Source: Acinetobacter sp. NIPH 2100
GTDB taxonomy: Bacteria; Pseudomonadota; Gammaproteobacteria; Pseudomonadales; Moraxellaceae
DNA length: 64,000 bases
Direction of reading: 5' to 3'
NCBI RefSeq assembly: GCF_000369805.1
Contig: NZ_KB850224.1
Span: forward strand, 372,001 to 436,000
Position 1 is the stretch's first letter. The number at the start of each line of letters is the position of its first letter. Shown in pieces: positions 48,296-57,741 of the stretch. Under the pieces are notes generated by a model. That model saw nothing but the letters and a program-made list of their open reading frames with translations, was not told the origin of the DNA and ran no database searches. Both the position numbers and the translations under genes were made by a program.

Positions 48296-49612
48296 TTATT
48301 CATATTCAGGTAGAGATTCAGTTTTGGTGCTGAATGTATTGCCGCTTTGATTATATTGCGCCACGTGCTGATAATCGAGTTGTTGAAATAGTCCTGTTTT
48401 TAAACCCGAAATGGTGATTGCCATTTCTTTACGGAAATAAGGGATTTGATACATCCACGGGAAGGTCAAGTCACGTAAGCCACCTGCCCACCAATGATCA
48501 GATTGATACAGAGGTGTGAGTAGGCGACTTAAAAATTGATAAAACTGGGTCGACGAACGACGATGTTGATGGTAATGCTGCCACAGTGTCGACCAGTCAA
48601 TTTGCTGATTTTGCTTGGCTGCTTGTAATGACTGTGAAAAAGCCCAAGCATCCAACAAGGCCATATTGGCGCCTTGTCCCAATTGTGGACTCATGGCATG
48701 GGCGGCATCACCGATGACACCGATTCTCCCTTGTCCAAATTGAGACATCACCACATCACGATATTGAGCGGATAGCCATTGTGGTTGATTCTGTTGATTC
48801 GATAATAGCTGTTTCAACCATTCTGCGACATCAGGCCAACGATGAGCCACTTGCGTTAACCATTGCTGTTTTGCAGATTCATCTTTTAAGAAAGATTGCA
48901 GTTGTGTTGTCGGCAGACTCCAGAACACGCTAGAAAGGCGTTGCTGAGGTGCAGTTGGGATCGCACCTGTAGGCAGCACACCCATCATGATTTTGGAGCG
49001 ATCATAAAATTGATGCAGAATTTCAGGATTTAAACTTAAACATTCAGGCACGATGCTCCAAGCTGCGCCCCAAGGATAGGCTTGGTCGACTTTTACCCAT
49101 GCTGGAGGGCGTAATTGGCTACGTGCACCATTGGCAATCAGTACGGCATCGAAGCTGGTATCAAAACTTTGTTGCTGGTGAGTGCCGAATAATCGCACTT
49201 CATTTGTATTTTCTTTAATACGATCAACCGTATGACTCATATGCCAAGTGAGATGACTGGAATATTCTTGAAGCTTTTGGGTCAGCACATGGCATAAAGT
49301 GGCGCGGTGAATCCCGAGACCATAGAGCTTGCTGCCCGCCTGATGGTAGTGACTATTTACCAACAGGCGCTTGTCTGGCAATTGTCCTTCCAGTCCTGTG
49401 ACTTTGGCGCCCAGTTTTAAGGCCTGATCGAGTACACCCAGATGTTCAAATACAGCTAAGCCAGCAGGTTGAAGCAATAAGCCTGCACCCACGGGGGAAA
49501 GCTCATCGACCTGTTCAAAAATCGTAACCCGATGGCCTGCTCGTGCAAGTAGAATTGCGGTTGCGAGTCCTGCCGTGCCTGCACCAATAATGGCAAAATC
49601 TAGTGTTTTCAT
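48296..49612 (-). CDS. FAD-dependent aromatic-type monooxygenase
   Basis: The 438-residue protein belongs to the class A flavin monooxygenase family (PHBH/UbiH/salicylate hydroxylase type). The N-terminal FAD-binding motif is IIGAGTAGLATAILLARAG; the GD motif region is GVIGDAAHAMSPQLGQGANM near residue 300, which contacts the FAD ribityl chain. It is soluble, with no signal peptide. The substrate is not evident; the family hydroxylates aromatic rings with NAD(P)H and O2. It heads a possible three-gene unit with the VOC protein and membrane protein. Confidence 0.88.
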   Translation of the reverse strand: MKTLDFAIIGAGTAGLATAILLARAGHRVTIFEQVDELSPVGAGLLLQPAGLAVFEHLGVLDQALKLGAKVTGLEGQLPDKRLLVNSHYHQAGSKLYGLGIHRATLCHVLTQKLQEYSSHLTWHMSHTVDRIKENTNEVRLFGTHQQQSFDTSFDAVLIANGARSQLRPPAWVKVDQAYPWGAAWSIVPECLSLNPEILHQFYDRSKIMMGVLPTGAIPTAPQQRLSSVFWSLPTTQLQSFLKDESAKQQWLTQVAHRWPDVAEWLKQLLSNQQNQPQWLSAQYRDVVMSQFGQGRIGVIGDAAHAMSPQLGQGANMALLDAWAFSQSLQAAKQNQQIDWSTLWQHYHQHRRSSTQFYQFLSRLLTPLYQSDHWWAGGLRDLTFPWMYQIPYFRKEMAITISGLKTGLFQQLDYQHVAQYNQSGNTFSTKTESLPEYE

Positions 49613-49704
49613 TGTTTGTTCTTTTAAAGTCTTTATTGAATTTGCTCAAGCAGCATCTTAACTGATCTGATTTTGTTTGAAAAAAATTAAATCGTATTGA
49701 TAAA

Positions 49705-49735
49705 AAAATCCCTTGCCTATGCAAGGGATTTTTTA
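49705..49735. terminator. Terminator after ubiB
   Basis: An 11-12-bp stem, AAATCCCTTGC with GCAAGGGATTT around loop CTAT, has A and T runs on either side. It lies just beyond the ubiB stop and about 90 bp before the monooxygenase start. It terminates the ubi operon on the minus strand. Confidence 0.88.
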
Positions 49736-51355
49736 TTATTTCACGATTCGCCAAAATGCTAACAGGCTACTCAGCACAATCAACACAATAGAAATAAACC
49801 AAGGTGTGATAATGGCAATCGTGAGTAAAATCAGCATGGTACTGCCAAACATCCAACTACGACGTTGCTGTTGCTGCATTTGTAAACGCATTTGCTGAAT
49901 TTCACGCAATTGTTTGTCGTGCCATGCAGACTGATTCTTTAAACCGTTGAGGCTGTCGATCAGTAACCCTGGAATATCTTGTGCGCCAAGTAGCAAGTCT
50001 GGAATTTGTTGTCCAAGCTCTTTCACATTCTTGACGGGGTTCATATTGGCTTTGACCCATTCGGTTAGAATCGGCTTTGCCAGTTTCCAGATGTCCAGTT
50101 GCGGATACAGATCCGTTCCTAGGCCTTCAACATGTACCAGTGTTTTGAGTAACAACATCAATTGCGGTGGGATTTCTAGATGGAAACGACGGGCAATATC
50201 CATGACTTGAATCAAGATACCTGCAAAATCTAGTTGATCCATCGGTTTTGAGACCATCGGGCCAACGGTGCGGCGCATTTCGCGTGATAAGGCATCTTGA
50301 TCTGTACCTGGTGGAATCCAGCCTGCCTGATGCACAATTTGAATCAGTTGCATGAAGTTACTGTTCATCACTGCCAGTAGCATCCGTGCAATCGTCATTT
50401 GATCATGCTTAGACAATTCACCCATAATGGCACAGTCCAACGCAATAAAGCGTGGATTGCTTGGGTTAATGGTTTCAACAAAGACATTGCCTGGGTGCAT
50501 ATCCGCATGGAAGAAGTTGTCGCGGAACACTTGGGTGAAGAAAATGGTCAAGCCTTTTTCTGCAAGATCTGCACGGTCCATGCCTAAACGATCAAAGGTG
50601 GCGATATCCGAAATCGGTACGCCTGTAATGCGTTCAGCCACCATCACATCTTTACTGTCCATATAGACTTCAGGCACGTACATCATGCTTGAACCAGTAA
50701 AGTAGTGACGCATACGACGGGTGTTGTCTGCTTCCAGACTCAAATCAAGTTCATTTAAGATGATTTGACGATAGTCTTGAATAATCTCTGCTAAATGTAA
50801 GGCACGTGCTGCTTCTAAGCGATTTTCCAACCAATCGCCAAGCCAAGCCAGAATTTCAAAGTCTTGTAAAATTTGACTGCGAATATCGGGGCGAGTGACT
50901 TTAACCACCACTTCACGGCCATCATGCAAAGCCGCTGTATGCACTTGAGCAATTGAGGCTGCAGCAAGCGGTTGCTCATCAAAGCGCGAGAATAGCGTTG
51001 AGACATCTGCCTTGAGTGATTCTTGAATGCGCTGTTTGGCTAACTGTGTGTCATACGGTTTGACGCGATCTTGCAATAACACCAATTGTGTTAACACTTC
51101 GGGTGGAATTAAATCACGACGTGTAGACAGCAATTGACCAAGCTTAATCGCTAATGGCCCCATATCCTCTAAAGCTTCTTTTAGCTTAAGTGGATTCTTT
51201 TTCTCACGACTCGACCAAGCCACAGGATGCATTTTAATCAGGTTTAACGCATGGCGTGCTTTTACTGGTAATTCTTCCGCAGGGAACAAGGTGTCAAGGC
51301 GATAGTGTGCTGCAATACGCCAGAGTTCGAGTAACCGTGTAACATGCGGAATCAT
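49736..51355 (-). CDS. ubiB: Ubiquinone biosynthesis ATPase/kinase-like protein UbiB
   Basis: UbiB is an atypical kinase-like ATPase needed for ubiquinone synthesis at the inner membrane. The 539-residue protein has the KxGQ motif (AIKLGQLLSTR), the Ala-rich loop AAASIAQVH, the catalytic-loop-like HADMHPGNVF and ALDCAIMGEL. Two C-terminal membrane helices (about 500-535) close it. All signature motifs are intact. It is the last gene of ubiE-ubiJ-ubiB, 12 bp after ubiJ. Confidence 0.95.
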   Translation of the reverse strand: MIPHVTRLLELWRIAAHYRLDTLFPAEELPVKARHALNLIKMHPVAWSSREKKNPLKLKEALEDMGPLAIKLGQLLSTRRDLIPPEVLTQLVLLQDRVKPYDTQLAKQRIQESLKADVSTLFSRFDEQPLAAASIAQVHTAALHDGREVVVKVTRPDIRSQILQDFEILAWLGDWLENRLEAARALHLAEIIQDYRQIILNELDLSLEADNTRRMRHYFTGSSMMYVPEVYMDSKDVMVAERITGVPISDIATFDRLGMDRADLAEKGLTIFFTQVFRDNFFHADMHPGNVFVETINPSNPRFIALDCAIMGELSKHDQMTIARMLLAVMNSNFMQLIQIVHQAGWIPPGTDQDALSREMRRTVGPMVSKPMDQLDFAGILIQVMDIARRFHLEIPPQLMLLLKTLVHVEGLGTDLYPQLDIWKLAKPILTEWVKANMNPVKNVKELGQQIPDLLLGAQDIPGLLIDSLNGLKNQSAWHDKQLREIQQMRLQMQQQQRRSWMFGSTMLILLTIAIITPWFISIVLIVLSSLLAFWRIVK

Positions 51356-51367
51356 ATAAAGTCTTAC

Positions 51368-52048
51368 CTAGTCTTGAGTGGAGTGCTTTTGTGGGTTGAA
51401 TTGAGCATTGAGCTGCTGAAGCTTGGCCTCTAGGCGGTCAATTTCTTGATTGAGTTGACGCGTCTCTCGATTGAGATCATCCATTTGCCAACGTGGAGCA
51501 AATAAACCGCTATCTTCTTTTAAGGCATCTTCGACAAAAAATAAATGGCTTTGTAGTGAGCGTTTCAACTGCCTCGGTGCAAGTTGAATTTTACCTAACT
51601 CATGTGCCAGCTGTGGGCCAATCCAAGGAGATAAATGGGCTGCAAGATCTGGCTCAGCTTGTTGCATAATTTTTTGAATATCCTGCAATAAGTGATAATC
51701 ACCTTGCAATGGGATATTGCCAATTTGATCCATATCACTGAGCAGTAATTTAACTAGCTCAACGGTATTTTCAACATGTAAGGTTGCAGTGGCATCCGTA
51801 AGTTTATGCTGAGGATCAAAAGGGCGTTGTTCAAAAATAGAAGGGCTTTGACTTTGTCCTGTCACGGTCGGTTCTAGACGAACTCTATTTTCATCAAAAA
51901 AAACATCAACTGAGAGTTGTGGACTATCGATCACAACACGTAATAATTGACCTTGTAACTGATTGATTTGAATGCGAGTAATCGCATCCAAATCAATCAC
52001 ATGATGAATGATACGTTCGACTGCACCGAGTGCTAAAATCGACCACAT
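51368..52048 (-). CDS. ubiJ: Ubiquinone biosynthesis accessory factor UbiJ
   Basis: The 226-residue product has an SCP2-like lipid-binding domain (about residues 15-110) and ends in a helical tail with ETRQLNQEIDRLEAKLQQLN, a coiled coil. UbiJ organises the ubiquinone biosynthetic complex with UbiK. It lies 10 bp after ubiE and 12 bp before ubiB, the conserved order. The sequence identity is modest, but the context makes the call firm. Confidence 0.9.
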   Translation of the reverse strand: MWSILALGAVERIIHHVIDLDAITRIQINQLQGQLLRVVIDSPQLSVDVFFDENRVRLEPTVTGQSQSPSIFEQRPFDPQHKLTDATATLHVENTVELVKLLLSDMDQIGNIPLQGDYHLLQDIQKIMQQAEPDLAAHLSPWIGPQLAHELGKIQLAPRQLKRSLQSHLFFVEDALKEDSGLFAPRWQMDDLNRETRQLNQEIDRLEAKLQQLNAQFNPQKHSTQD

Positions 52049-52058
52049 ATCTTAAACC

Positions 52059-53000
52059 TTAAAGTTTGAATCCACGGTGAACAGCAACGATACCACCTGT
52101 TAAGTTGTGGTAGTCACAGCTTTGGAAACCTGCATTTTCCATCATCCCTTTAAGGGTACGCTGGTCTGGGTGCATACGAATCGATTCAGCGAGGTATTTG
52201 TAGCTTTCAGCATCATTGGCAACCAGTTTGCCCATGATCGGCAATGCGGTGAATGAATAAAGGTCATACAATTTTGAGAATGGCTCGAACACTGGCTTAG
52301 AGAACTCAAGAATCAATAAGCGACCGCCTGGCTTAAGTACGCGGTACATAGCTTGTAATGCAGCATCTTTATCGGTCACATTACGTAAGCCAAAGCTGAT
52401 GGTGACTAAATCAAAACTGTTGTCTGCAAATGGCTCTAAAGTTTCAGCATTGGCAAGGATGAAATCAACGTTGGTACAGCCTGCATCAATCAGACGATCA
52501 CGACCAACATTCAACATTGATTCGTTGATGTCGGATAGAACAACATGACCTTGAGGCCCAACTTCACGGCTAAATACTTTGGCTAAATCACCTGTACCAC
52601 CAGCGATATCAAGCACGTGTTGTCCACGACGAACACCTGACATATTAATGGCAAAACGTTTCCAAATACGATGGATACCAAATGACATCAGGTCATTCAT
52701 GATGTCGTATTTGCTGGCAACCGAATGGAAAACTTCTGCAACTTTTTGTGCTTTATCATCACTACTCACGGTTTGATAACCAAAGTGAGTGGTTGCACCG
52801 ACATTGCCAGTATTAGCGCCGCGCGGTAAGTTATATTTTGGAATTGAAGCTGTTGAGGTCTGTGCTGAATCTTGTTGGATCGGCTGCTGCTGACCTTGTG
52901 GTGTGCCTTGCGGAAGGGGCGTGTTTAAGAAAGGGCTGACTTTGTCTGAACTTGGGTTTTGCTCAACTTCTGGGGTAGGCTGTTGGTTTTCGTTAGACAT
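52059..53000 (-). CDS. ubiE: Ubiquinone/menaquinone methyltransferase UbiE with long N-terminal extension
   Basis: UbiE is the C-methyltransferase of ubiquinone synthesis. The 313-residue protein has the SAM motif [15 protein letters not shown] and the signature [19 protein letters not shown]. The normal family start, [16 protein letters not shown], comes only at residue 70. The first 65 or so residues form a Gln/Pro/Ser-rich, probably disordered extension. AGGAGA lies 7 bp before the ATG at 53000, so the extension is likely translated. It is the first gene of the ubiEJB operon. Confidence 0.94.
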   Translation of the reverse strand: MSNENQQPTPEVEQNPSSDKVSPFLNTPLPQGTPQGQQQPIQQDSAQTSTASIPKYNLPRGANTGNVGATTHFGYQTVSSDDKAQKVAEVFHSVASKYDIMNDLMSFGIHRIWKRFAINMSGVRRGQHVLDIAGGTGDLAKVFSREVGPQGHVVLSDINESMLNVGRDRLIDAGCTNVDFILANAETLEPFADNSFDLVTISFGLRNVTDKDAALQAMYRVLKPGGRLLILEFSKPVFEPFSKLYDLYSFTALPIMGKLVANDAESYKYLAESIRMHPDQRTLKGMMENAGFQSCDYHNLTGGIVAVHRGFKL

Positions 53001-53162
53001 AGTTTTCTCCTAAACTTTCGCTCTAGCGGCACGAATCAGCAAGCATGATGACAGATTTTGTATCTTTTTACAGGGTTTCAGCTGTAATTGATATGAATAA
53101 TATACAGAAAGTCACTTTCTCAAAAGGGTTTTAATTTTTCTTAAGATTTGAAAAGACTCATT

Positions 53163-53199
53163 TTTCTCTGCAACCATAAGCGTTAAGGTTGCAGAGAAA
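53163..53199. other. 13-bp perfect inverted repeat, no T run
   Basis: Arms 53163-53175 and 53187-53199 pair perfectly around an 11-nt loop, 12 bp beyond the stop codon of the minus-strand gene at 53211. In the direction of transcription it is followed by A residues rather than T, so it is not a standard intrinsic terminator. Confidence 0.7.
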
Positions 53200-53210
53200 T
53201 CAGCTTAGTC

Positions 53211-53918
53211 CTAGTCTCGGAATGGATTTGGGTGCCCTGCATGAACTTGATCAATAATTTCACGCTCTTTTTCGCTAAAGGTTTTGATAAAGGTTGCAGC
53301 AGATTTCATCGGTTTCATGGCTGCGAAACCTTCTTGGATAAACTCGTACATACGGTCAAATTGATATTTATGCGCAATGCCTTTACACATTTTAAAAGCG
53401 GCATACATCATGGTTGAACGCATATATTTATCAAGAGTAAGACCTAACTCATCAAGCAACTGTAATTGTTCATAACGTGCATCGCCTTGATCGAGTTTGA
53501 CTAAGGTTTCACGCATGATTTCATCAGTTAACGGTGTATCAGGAGCGTAATCTTGCAAGAGCTGTACTGCGACTTGTTCATCCAACTGTGTCGCCAGAAC
53601 AGCTAAACTAACTGACTTTGTGCCTGTCTTGATGGCATTTTCTGGCAAAAGACTTTCTGCTTTGTGGGCATATTTCAGCAGACGTTCGATTTGCTGCGCC
53701 ATTGCATCAAAATCAGGCCCACCATACAAACGATTTAAAAAATACTCTGCCATGAGTTGATTTTGAGGTTGAGCAAAAAACTCAGCATGCGTTTGTGCAA
53801 TACGCTCTTTCATCCATGCCTGCACGTCATGCAATCTCTGTGCAAGCACAGGATCTTGGTGGTAATTCAAAGTTTGATATTGTAATAAAAGATTATCAAA
53901 TGCAGCGAGTTTTGACAT
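53211..53918 (-). CDS. Conserved hypothetical cytoplasmic protein
   Basis: The 235-residue product starts MSKLAAFDNLLLQYQ at the ATG at 53918, where a GAG-type ribosome site exists; the frame is open to 53945 but that start has none. It is helical, with the segment AEYFLNRLYGGPDFDAMAQQI in the first half, a motif-like stretch common to many gammaproteobacterial hypothetical proteins. It ends HAGHPNPFRD. No signal, membrane segment or catalytic motif is visible. I do not know its function. Confidence 0.82.
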   Translation of the reverse strand: MSKLAAFDNLLLQYQTLNYHQDPVLAQRLHDVQAWMKERIAQTHAEFFAQPQNQLMAEYFLNRLYGGPDFDAMAQQIERLLKYAHKAESLLPENAIKTGTKSVSLAVLATQLDEQVAVQLLQDYAPDTPLTDEIMRETLVKLDQGDARYEQLQLLDELGLTLDKYMRSTMMYAAFKMCKGIAHKYQFDRMYEFIQEGFAAMKPMKSAATFIKTFSEKEREIIDQVHAGHPNPFRD

Positions 53919-54080
53919 GTTCGAACTCAAAGAAAATAAAACCATAAAATCATAGGCTGCATCATAACCAAGAACTATGACAGCATAAACTCTAAATGTT
54001 TAATAATCGGTCACTGGGTTGATGCCCTAAGAGCAATCTACAGAAATTGTACACGGGTTTTTCCGAGATAGGCCTTGGTT

Positions 54081-54110
54081 TTGACTATACTCTTTTTAAA
54101 TTTGAATAAT
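54081..54110 (+). promoter_or_regulatory. Candidate promoter of the polyP:AMP phosphotransferase gene
   Basis: TTGACT (54081-54086) and AATAAT (54105-54110) are spaced by 18 bp. A start near 54117 would exclude the upstream ATG at 54109 and support 54130 as start codon. Confidence 0.45.
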
Positions 54111-54129
54111 GAGCCGTTTAGAGCAAAAC

Positions 54130-55548
54130 ATGAGTAAACAACAACCGATATTTGAATTACGAGACGAAGATGAACTTTCGCTAGAGCTGATTGAAGCACA
54201 ATATGCTTTAAAGAATAGCCGAGATAAAAAAAATGCTAAAAGTGTTTTGGTTTTGGTGAGCGGGATCGAGTTGGCAGGTAAGGGCGAAGCCGTCAAACAA
54301 TTACGAGAATGGCTGGACCCACGTTATTTACGGGTTAAAGCTGATGCGCCGCAATTATTATCCAATAATCAAACGTTTTGGCAGTCCTACACCCGATTTA
54401 TTCCAGCCGAAGGGCAAATCGTGGTGATGTTTGGTAATTGGTATAGCGATCTTCTAACCACTGCTATGCATGTGTCTAAGCCTTTAGATGAGAATCTGTT
54501 TGATGGCTATGTGGAACAAATGCGAGCTTTTGAACATGATCTGCAAAATAATCATGTGCATATTGTCAAAGTCTGGTTTGATTTATCATGGAAATCACTG
54601 CAAAAGCGTTTAGATCAAATTGATGTTTCTGAGCAGCGTTGGCATAAATTGCATGGTTTGGATTGGCGCAATAAAAAACAGTACGATACTTTGCAAAGCT
54701 TGAGCCAGCGCTTTACCGATGATTGGTTTGTGATTGATGGTGAAGATGAAAAACTGCGTGATCAATGTTTCGCACAATATCTATTGCAAACCCTGCAAGA
54801 GTTGCCTGAGCATCAAACCAAAGTCACGCAAAAATGGCAGCAAGCCGCAATACCAAAAGCGTTGCTTGAACCTGAAAAAGCAGGCTTAGAAAAAGAAGAT
54901 TATAAGGAAGAACTGAGTAAGCTCACCAAAAAAGTGGCGGATAAGTTGCGCTATGATGAACGTAAAGTGGTGATTGCTTTTGAAGGGATGGATGCAGCAG
55001 GTAAAGGTGGAGCGATCAAGCGCATCGTGAAAAAACTCGATCCAAGAGAATATGAAATTCACACCATTGCCGCACCTGAGCGTTATGAGTTACGCCGTCC
55101 ATATTTATGGCGTTTCTGGAGCAAGCTGAATGATAGTGGCAAGATTGCGATTTTTGACCGCACTTGGTATGGACGTGTGTTGGTTGAACGGATTGAAGGT
55201 TTTGCCTCGACGGTCGAATGGCAGCGGGCCTATAGCGAAATTAACCGTTTTGAAGAAAACTTGGTGGATAGCCAAACGGTCATTGTGAAAATCTGGCTAG
55301 CGATTAGCAAGGATGAACAAGCCTTACGCTTTAAAGCACGGGAACAAACGCCACATAAACGGTTTAAGATTACTGAAGAAGATTGGCGTAATCGCGATAA
55401 ATGGGATGATTATCTCAAGGCGGCAGCGGATATGTTTGAAAGAACTGATACTGACTATGCGCCTTGGTATGTGATTGCAACCGATGATAAATATTTAGCT
55501 CGGATTGAAGTGCTCAAAGCGATCTTAAAACAGTTGAAGGCGGATTAA
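54130..55548 (+). CDS. pap: Polyphosphate:AMP phosphotransferase (class II PPK2)
   Basis: The enzyme transfers phosphate from inorganic polyphosphate to AMP, giving ADP. The 472-residue protein carries two fused PPK2 domains. The C-terminal one has intact Walker A FEGMDAAGKGGAIKRI (near residue 300), lid EKYELRRP-like ERYELRRPYLWRFWSK and Walker B IAIFDRTWYGR. The N-terminal domain has a variant loop SGIELAGKGEAVKQL. This layout and sequence match my recollection of the A. johnsonii enzyme. I chose ATG 54130 because AGAG lies 6 bp upstream; the ATG at 54109 would add seven residues. Cytoplasmic. Confidence 0.93.
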   Translation: MSKQQPIFELRDEDELSLELIEAQYALKNSRDKKNAKSVLVLVSGIELAGKGEAVKQLREWLDPRYLRVKADAPQLLSNNQTFWQSYTRFIPAEGQIVVMFGNWYSDLLTTAMHVSKPLDENLFDGYVEQMRAFEHDLQNNHVHIVKVWFDLSWKSLQKRLDQIDVSEQRWHKLHGLDWRNKKQYDTLQSLSQRFTDDWFVIDGEDEKLRDQCFAQYLLQTLQELPEHQTKVTQKWQQAAIPKALLEPEKAGLEKEDYKEELSKLTKKVADKLRYDERKVVIAFEGMDAAGKGGAIKRIVKKLDPREYEIHTIAAPERYELRRPYLWRFWSKLNDSGKIAIFDRTWYGRVLVERIEGFASTVEWQRAYSEINRFEENLVDSQTVIVKIWLAISKDEQALRFKAREQTPHKRFKITEEDWRNRDKWDDYLKAAADMFERTDTDYAPWYVIATDDKYLARIEVLKAILKQLKAD

Positions 55549-55575
55549 TCCGCCTTCTGTTTGTCATTGCCTAGG

Positions 55576-56868
55576 TCAATTGTTATTTGCCAATTGTGTG
55601 CGATAGCTGCGATGTTGTCGGAACACGATTAAGGTCGCAATTAAGCTAGTGATGGCGGCAAACATCAGCCAAAATGCAGGCATGCTCTTATTTCCAGAGC
55701 TTTGTACCAGATAGGTTGCGATCATGGGTGTTAGTCCACCAAAAATAGAGGTGGCGAAGCTATAGGCTACTGAGAATCCAGCAATACGTACTGAGCTGGG
55801 CATCATTTCAGCCAGTGAAACCACCAACGCACCATTATAAAAGCTATACAGCAATGAGAACCACAATAGCACGATCAGCATATGCGATAGGCTAATGGTA
55901 TGTGTCAGCCAAGTCAGCAGCGGATAGGCACTGATAAAGATCAATAAAGTTGTCGTGATTAAAAGTGGTTTACGGCCAAATTTATCGGAAAGATGTCCGC
56001 CAATCGGTAACAAAATAAAGTTACTGAGACCGACCATAATGGTGGCGATCAAACTTTCGGTACGCGTTAAATGCAGCACTTCTTTACCGTAGGTTGGTGT
56101 GTAGACGGTAATGAAATAGAACATGGTGGTGGTGGTTGCCACCATACATACACCTGCCAACACAATTTTCCAGTTGGCTGCTAATGTGCTGAGAATTTGT
56201 CGAGTGCTTGGATGCTCTTTGCGAGAAGCGAAGGCTTCTGTTTCAACCAAAGATTTACGCAGCCAGAAAATAAAGGGAATGATGGCACAGCCAACAAAGA
56301 AGGGAATGCGCCATGCCCAAGCATCAACTTGCGCTTTGGTAAACACCACACTGACGATATAACCCAAGACAGCTGCAAAAATGACAGCAACCTGCTGACT
56401 TGCCGATTGCCAACTGGTAATAAAACCACGATTATGCGGTTCAGCAATCTCTGCTAAATAAACCGAAACACCGCCAAGCTCAACACCCGCGGAGAAGCCT
56501 TGCGCAAGACGGCCAACGAAAATCAGTACAGTCGCTGCAAAGCCAATACTGGCATAACTGGGTGTGAATGCAATAATTAATGAACCGAAAGCCATGATGC
56601 TTAAGGTCACCATCAGACCACGGCGACGACCAATACGATCAACATAAGGACCGAGCATCAACGCACCGATCGGACGCATCAGAAAACTGACTGCAAACAC
56701 GAGAAATGTTTTCATCAGCGCAGCATAGCTACTGTCTGAATGGAAAAAAGTTTGGCCTATGGCTTGTGCATAGAGTCCAAACAGGAAGAAGTCGTATTGT
56801 TCAAGAAAGTTCCCGCTGGTCACGTTAAAAATTGCACGGACACGAGAAGGTGATTGGCTATTTTGCAC
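55576..56868 (-). CDS. MFS transporter, metabolite:H+ symporter (MHS) family
   Basis: The 430-residue inner-membrane protein has about twelve membrane helices. It contains the MHS hallmarks GNFLEQYDFFLFGLYAQAIG at the start, the loop 2-3 motif DRIGRRRGL and QGFSAGVELGGVSVYLAE. Family members import dicarboxylates, citrate, proline/betaine or alpha-ketoglutarate with protons; the citrate/tricarballylate branch is the closest by feel. No catabolic genes adjoin, so the substrate is not assigned. Confidence 0.88.
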   Translation of the reverse strand: MQNSQSPSRVRAIFNVTSGNFLEQYDFFLFGLYAQAIGQTFFHSDSSYAALMKTFLVFAVSFLMRPIGALMLGPYVDRIGRRRGLMVTLSIMAFGSLIIAFTPSYASIGFAATVLIFVGRLAQGFSAGVELGGVSVYLAEIAEPHNRGFITSWQSASQQVAVIFAAVLGYIVSVVFTKAQVDAWAWRIPFFVGCAIIPFIFWLRKSLVETEAFASRKEHPSTRQILSTLAANWKIVLAGVCMVATTTTMFYFITVYTPTYGKEVLHLTRTESLIATIMVGLSNFILLPIGGHLSDKFGRKPLLITTTLLIFISAYPLLTWLTHTISLSHMLIVLLWFSLLYSFYNGALVVSLAEMMPSSVRIAGFSVAYSFATSIFGGLTPMIATYLVQSSGNKSMPAFWLMFAAITSLIATLIVFRQHRSYRTQLANNN

Positions 56869-56983
56869 AACGACGCTCCATCATCTGTTTATCATCGAGA
56901 TGTGGAGATTAAAAATACAATCTTTATCGAAGCTTAAAAAATTAAGTGAATATTAACGTATTTGTGTGGTTTTTTTATTGATC

Positions 56984-57026
56984 TGTTGCATCACTGTAAA
57001 GGTCGAGATTTTACAGTGATGCAACA
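56984..57026. other. 17-bp perfect inverted repeat, no T run
   Basis: Arms 56984-57000 and 57010-57026 are perfectly complementary around a 9-nt loop. They sit between the DUF697-like gene stop (57058) and the MFS start (56868), both minus strand. In that direction A residues follow the hairpin. It is too symmetrical to be chance, but is not a standard terminator. Confidence 0.75.
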
Positions 57027-57057
57027 AGCAGCTTGAGATGAACTGACTACTTTCTAT

Positions 57058-57558
57058 TTAATAAGTTGAAACGGTCTTGTTTTGAATGCGTTTTGCAAGG
57101 TTGTAACAATCTTGCACATGCGCTTCGGTAATTTTACGCATCATGAAGTATCCCAGACTAGCGGCAACAAGTTGCCCACCTAAAGGAATAAACTTGGTCA
57201 CTTGCTTAGTAGCAATTTTAGTGAAAAAGCCATTAAAAGATGCTTTCATTGCGGTACGTGCCACCACAAAGCCTGAGAATTCAAAACCGCGTTTGCGCAA
57301 TTCATCCCAGTGAATCTTTTTAGTCTCAGGGTCATAAACACTAATGTGCTCAGGCGCTAAACCGAAACGCGCATTAATATCTGGAATGACTTGGGTCAGC
57401 ATGCCTAAATCAACAACAACATCAAAAAATGGAATCGGTACAATTGCTGCGCCTGCTGACCAATAGGCACGCTTTTTAGCGAGTTCCAGACACTCATCGC
57501 GAATCTGTTCCAAGTTTAAGTTTGGATTAATCGATTCAGGAATATTATCAATTTTCAT
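57058..57558 (-). CDS. DUF697-like membrane-associated protein
   Basis: I start at the ATG at 57558 (MKIDNIPES, 166 residues); a short AGG lies upstream, and the frame open to 57594 has poor start context. The segment WSAGAAIVPIPFFDVVVDLG is the pattern of the DUF697/YcjF C-terminal family, a helical membrane-associated domain often attached to GTPases. Here no GTPase domain is attached or adjacent. A second hydrophobic segment near residues 125-145 ends in LGYFMMRKI. Function unknown. Confidence 0.75.
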   Translation of the reverse strand: MKIDNIPESINPNLNLEQIRDECLELAKKRAYWSAGAAIVPIPFFDVVVDLGMLTQVIPDINARFGLAPEHISVYDPETKKIHWDELRKRGFEFSGFVVARTAMKASFNGFFTKIATKQVTKFIPLGGQLVAASLGYFMMRKITEAHVQDCYNLAKRIQNKTVSTY

Positions 57559-57741
57559 AAAGTTATACCTAAAGTCTATCCCTCGATAGTACATTCAATC
57601 GTATGGAATGGTGAAATTCAAAACAATTTTTTTATTTCCTTGTGTGTTTAGCGTGACATAGTGATCTGAAGTTGTATAGTGATGATTGTGTACGATTTCG
57701 TGCAACACTCTGCTGTTTTATTGATGAGGTTACATTAACGC

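Noticed and set aside
56984..57026. Insertion-sequence terminal repeats
   Set aside because: The 17-bp arms are only 9 bp apart, with no transposase fragment and no visible target duplication. A brief resemblance to an IS6-type end (CTGTTGCA) is too short to count.
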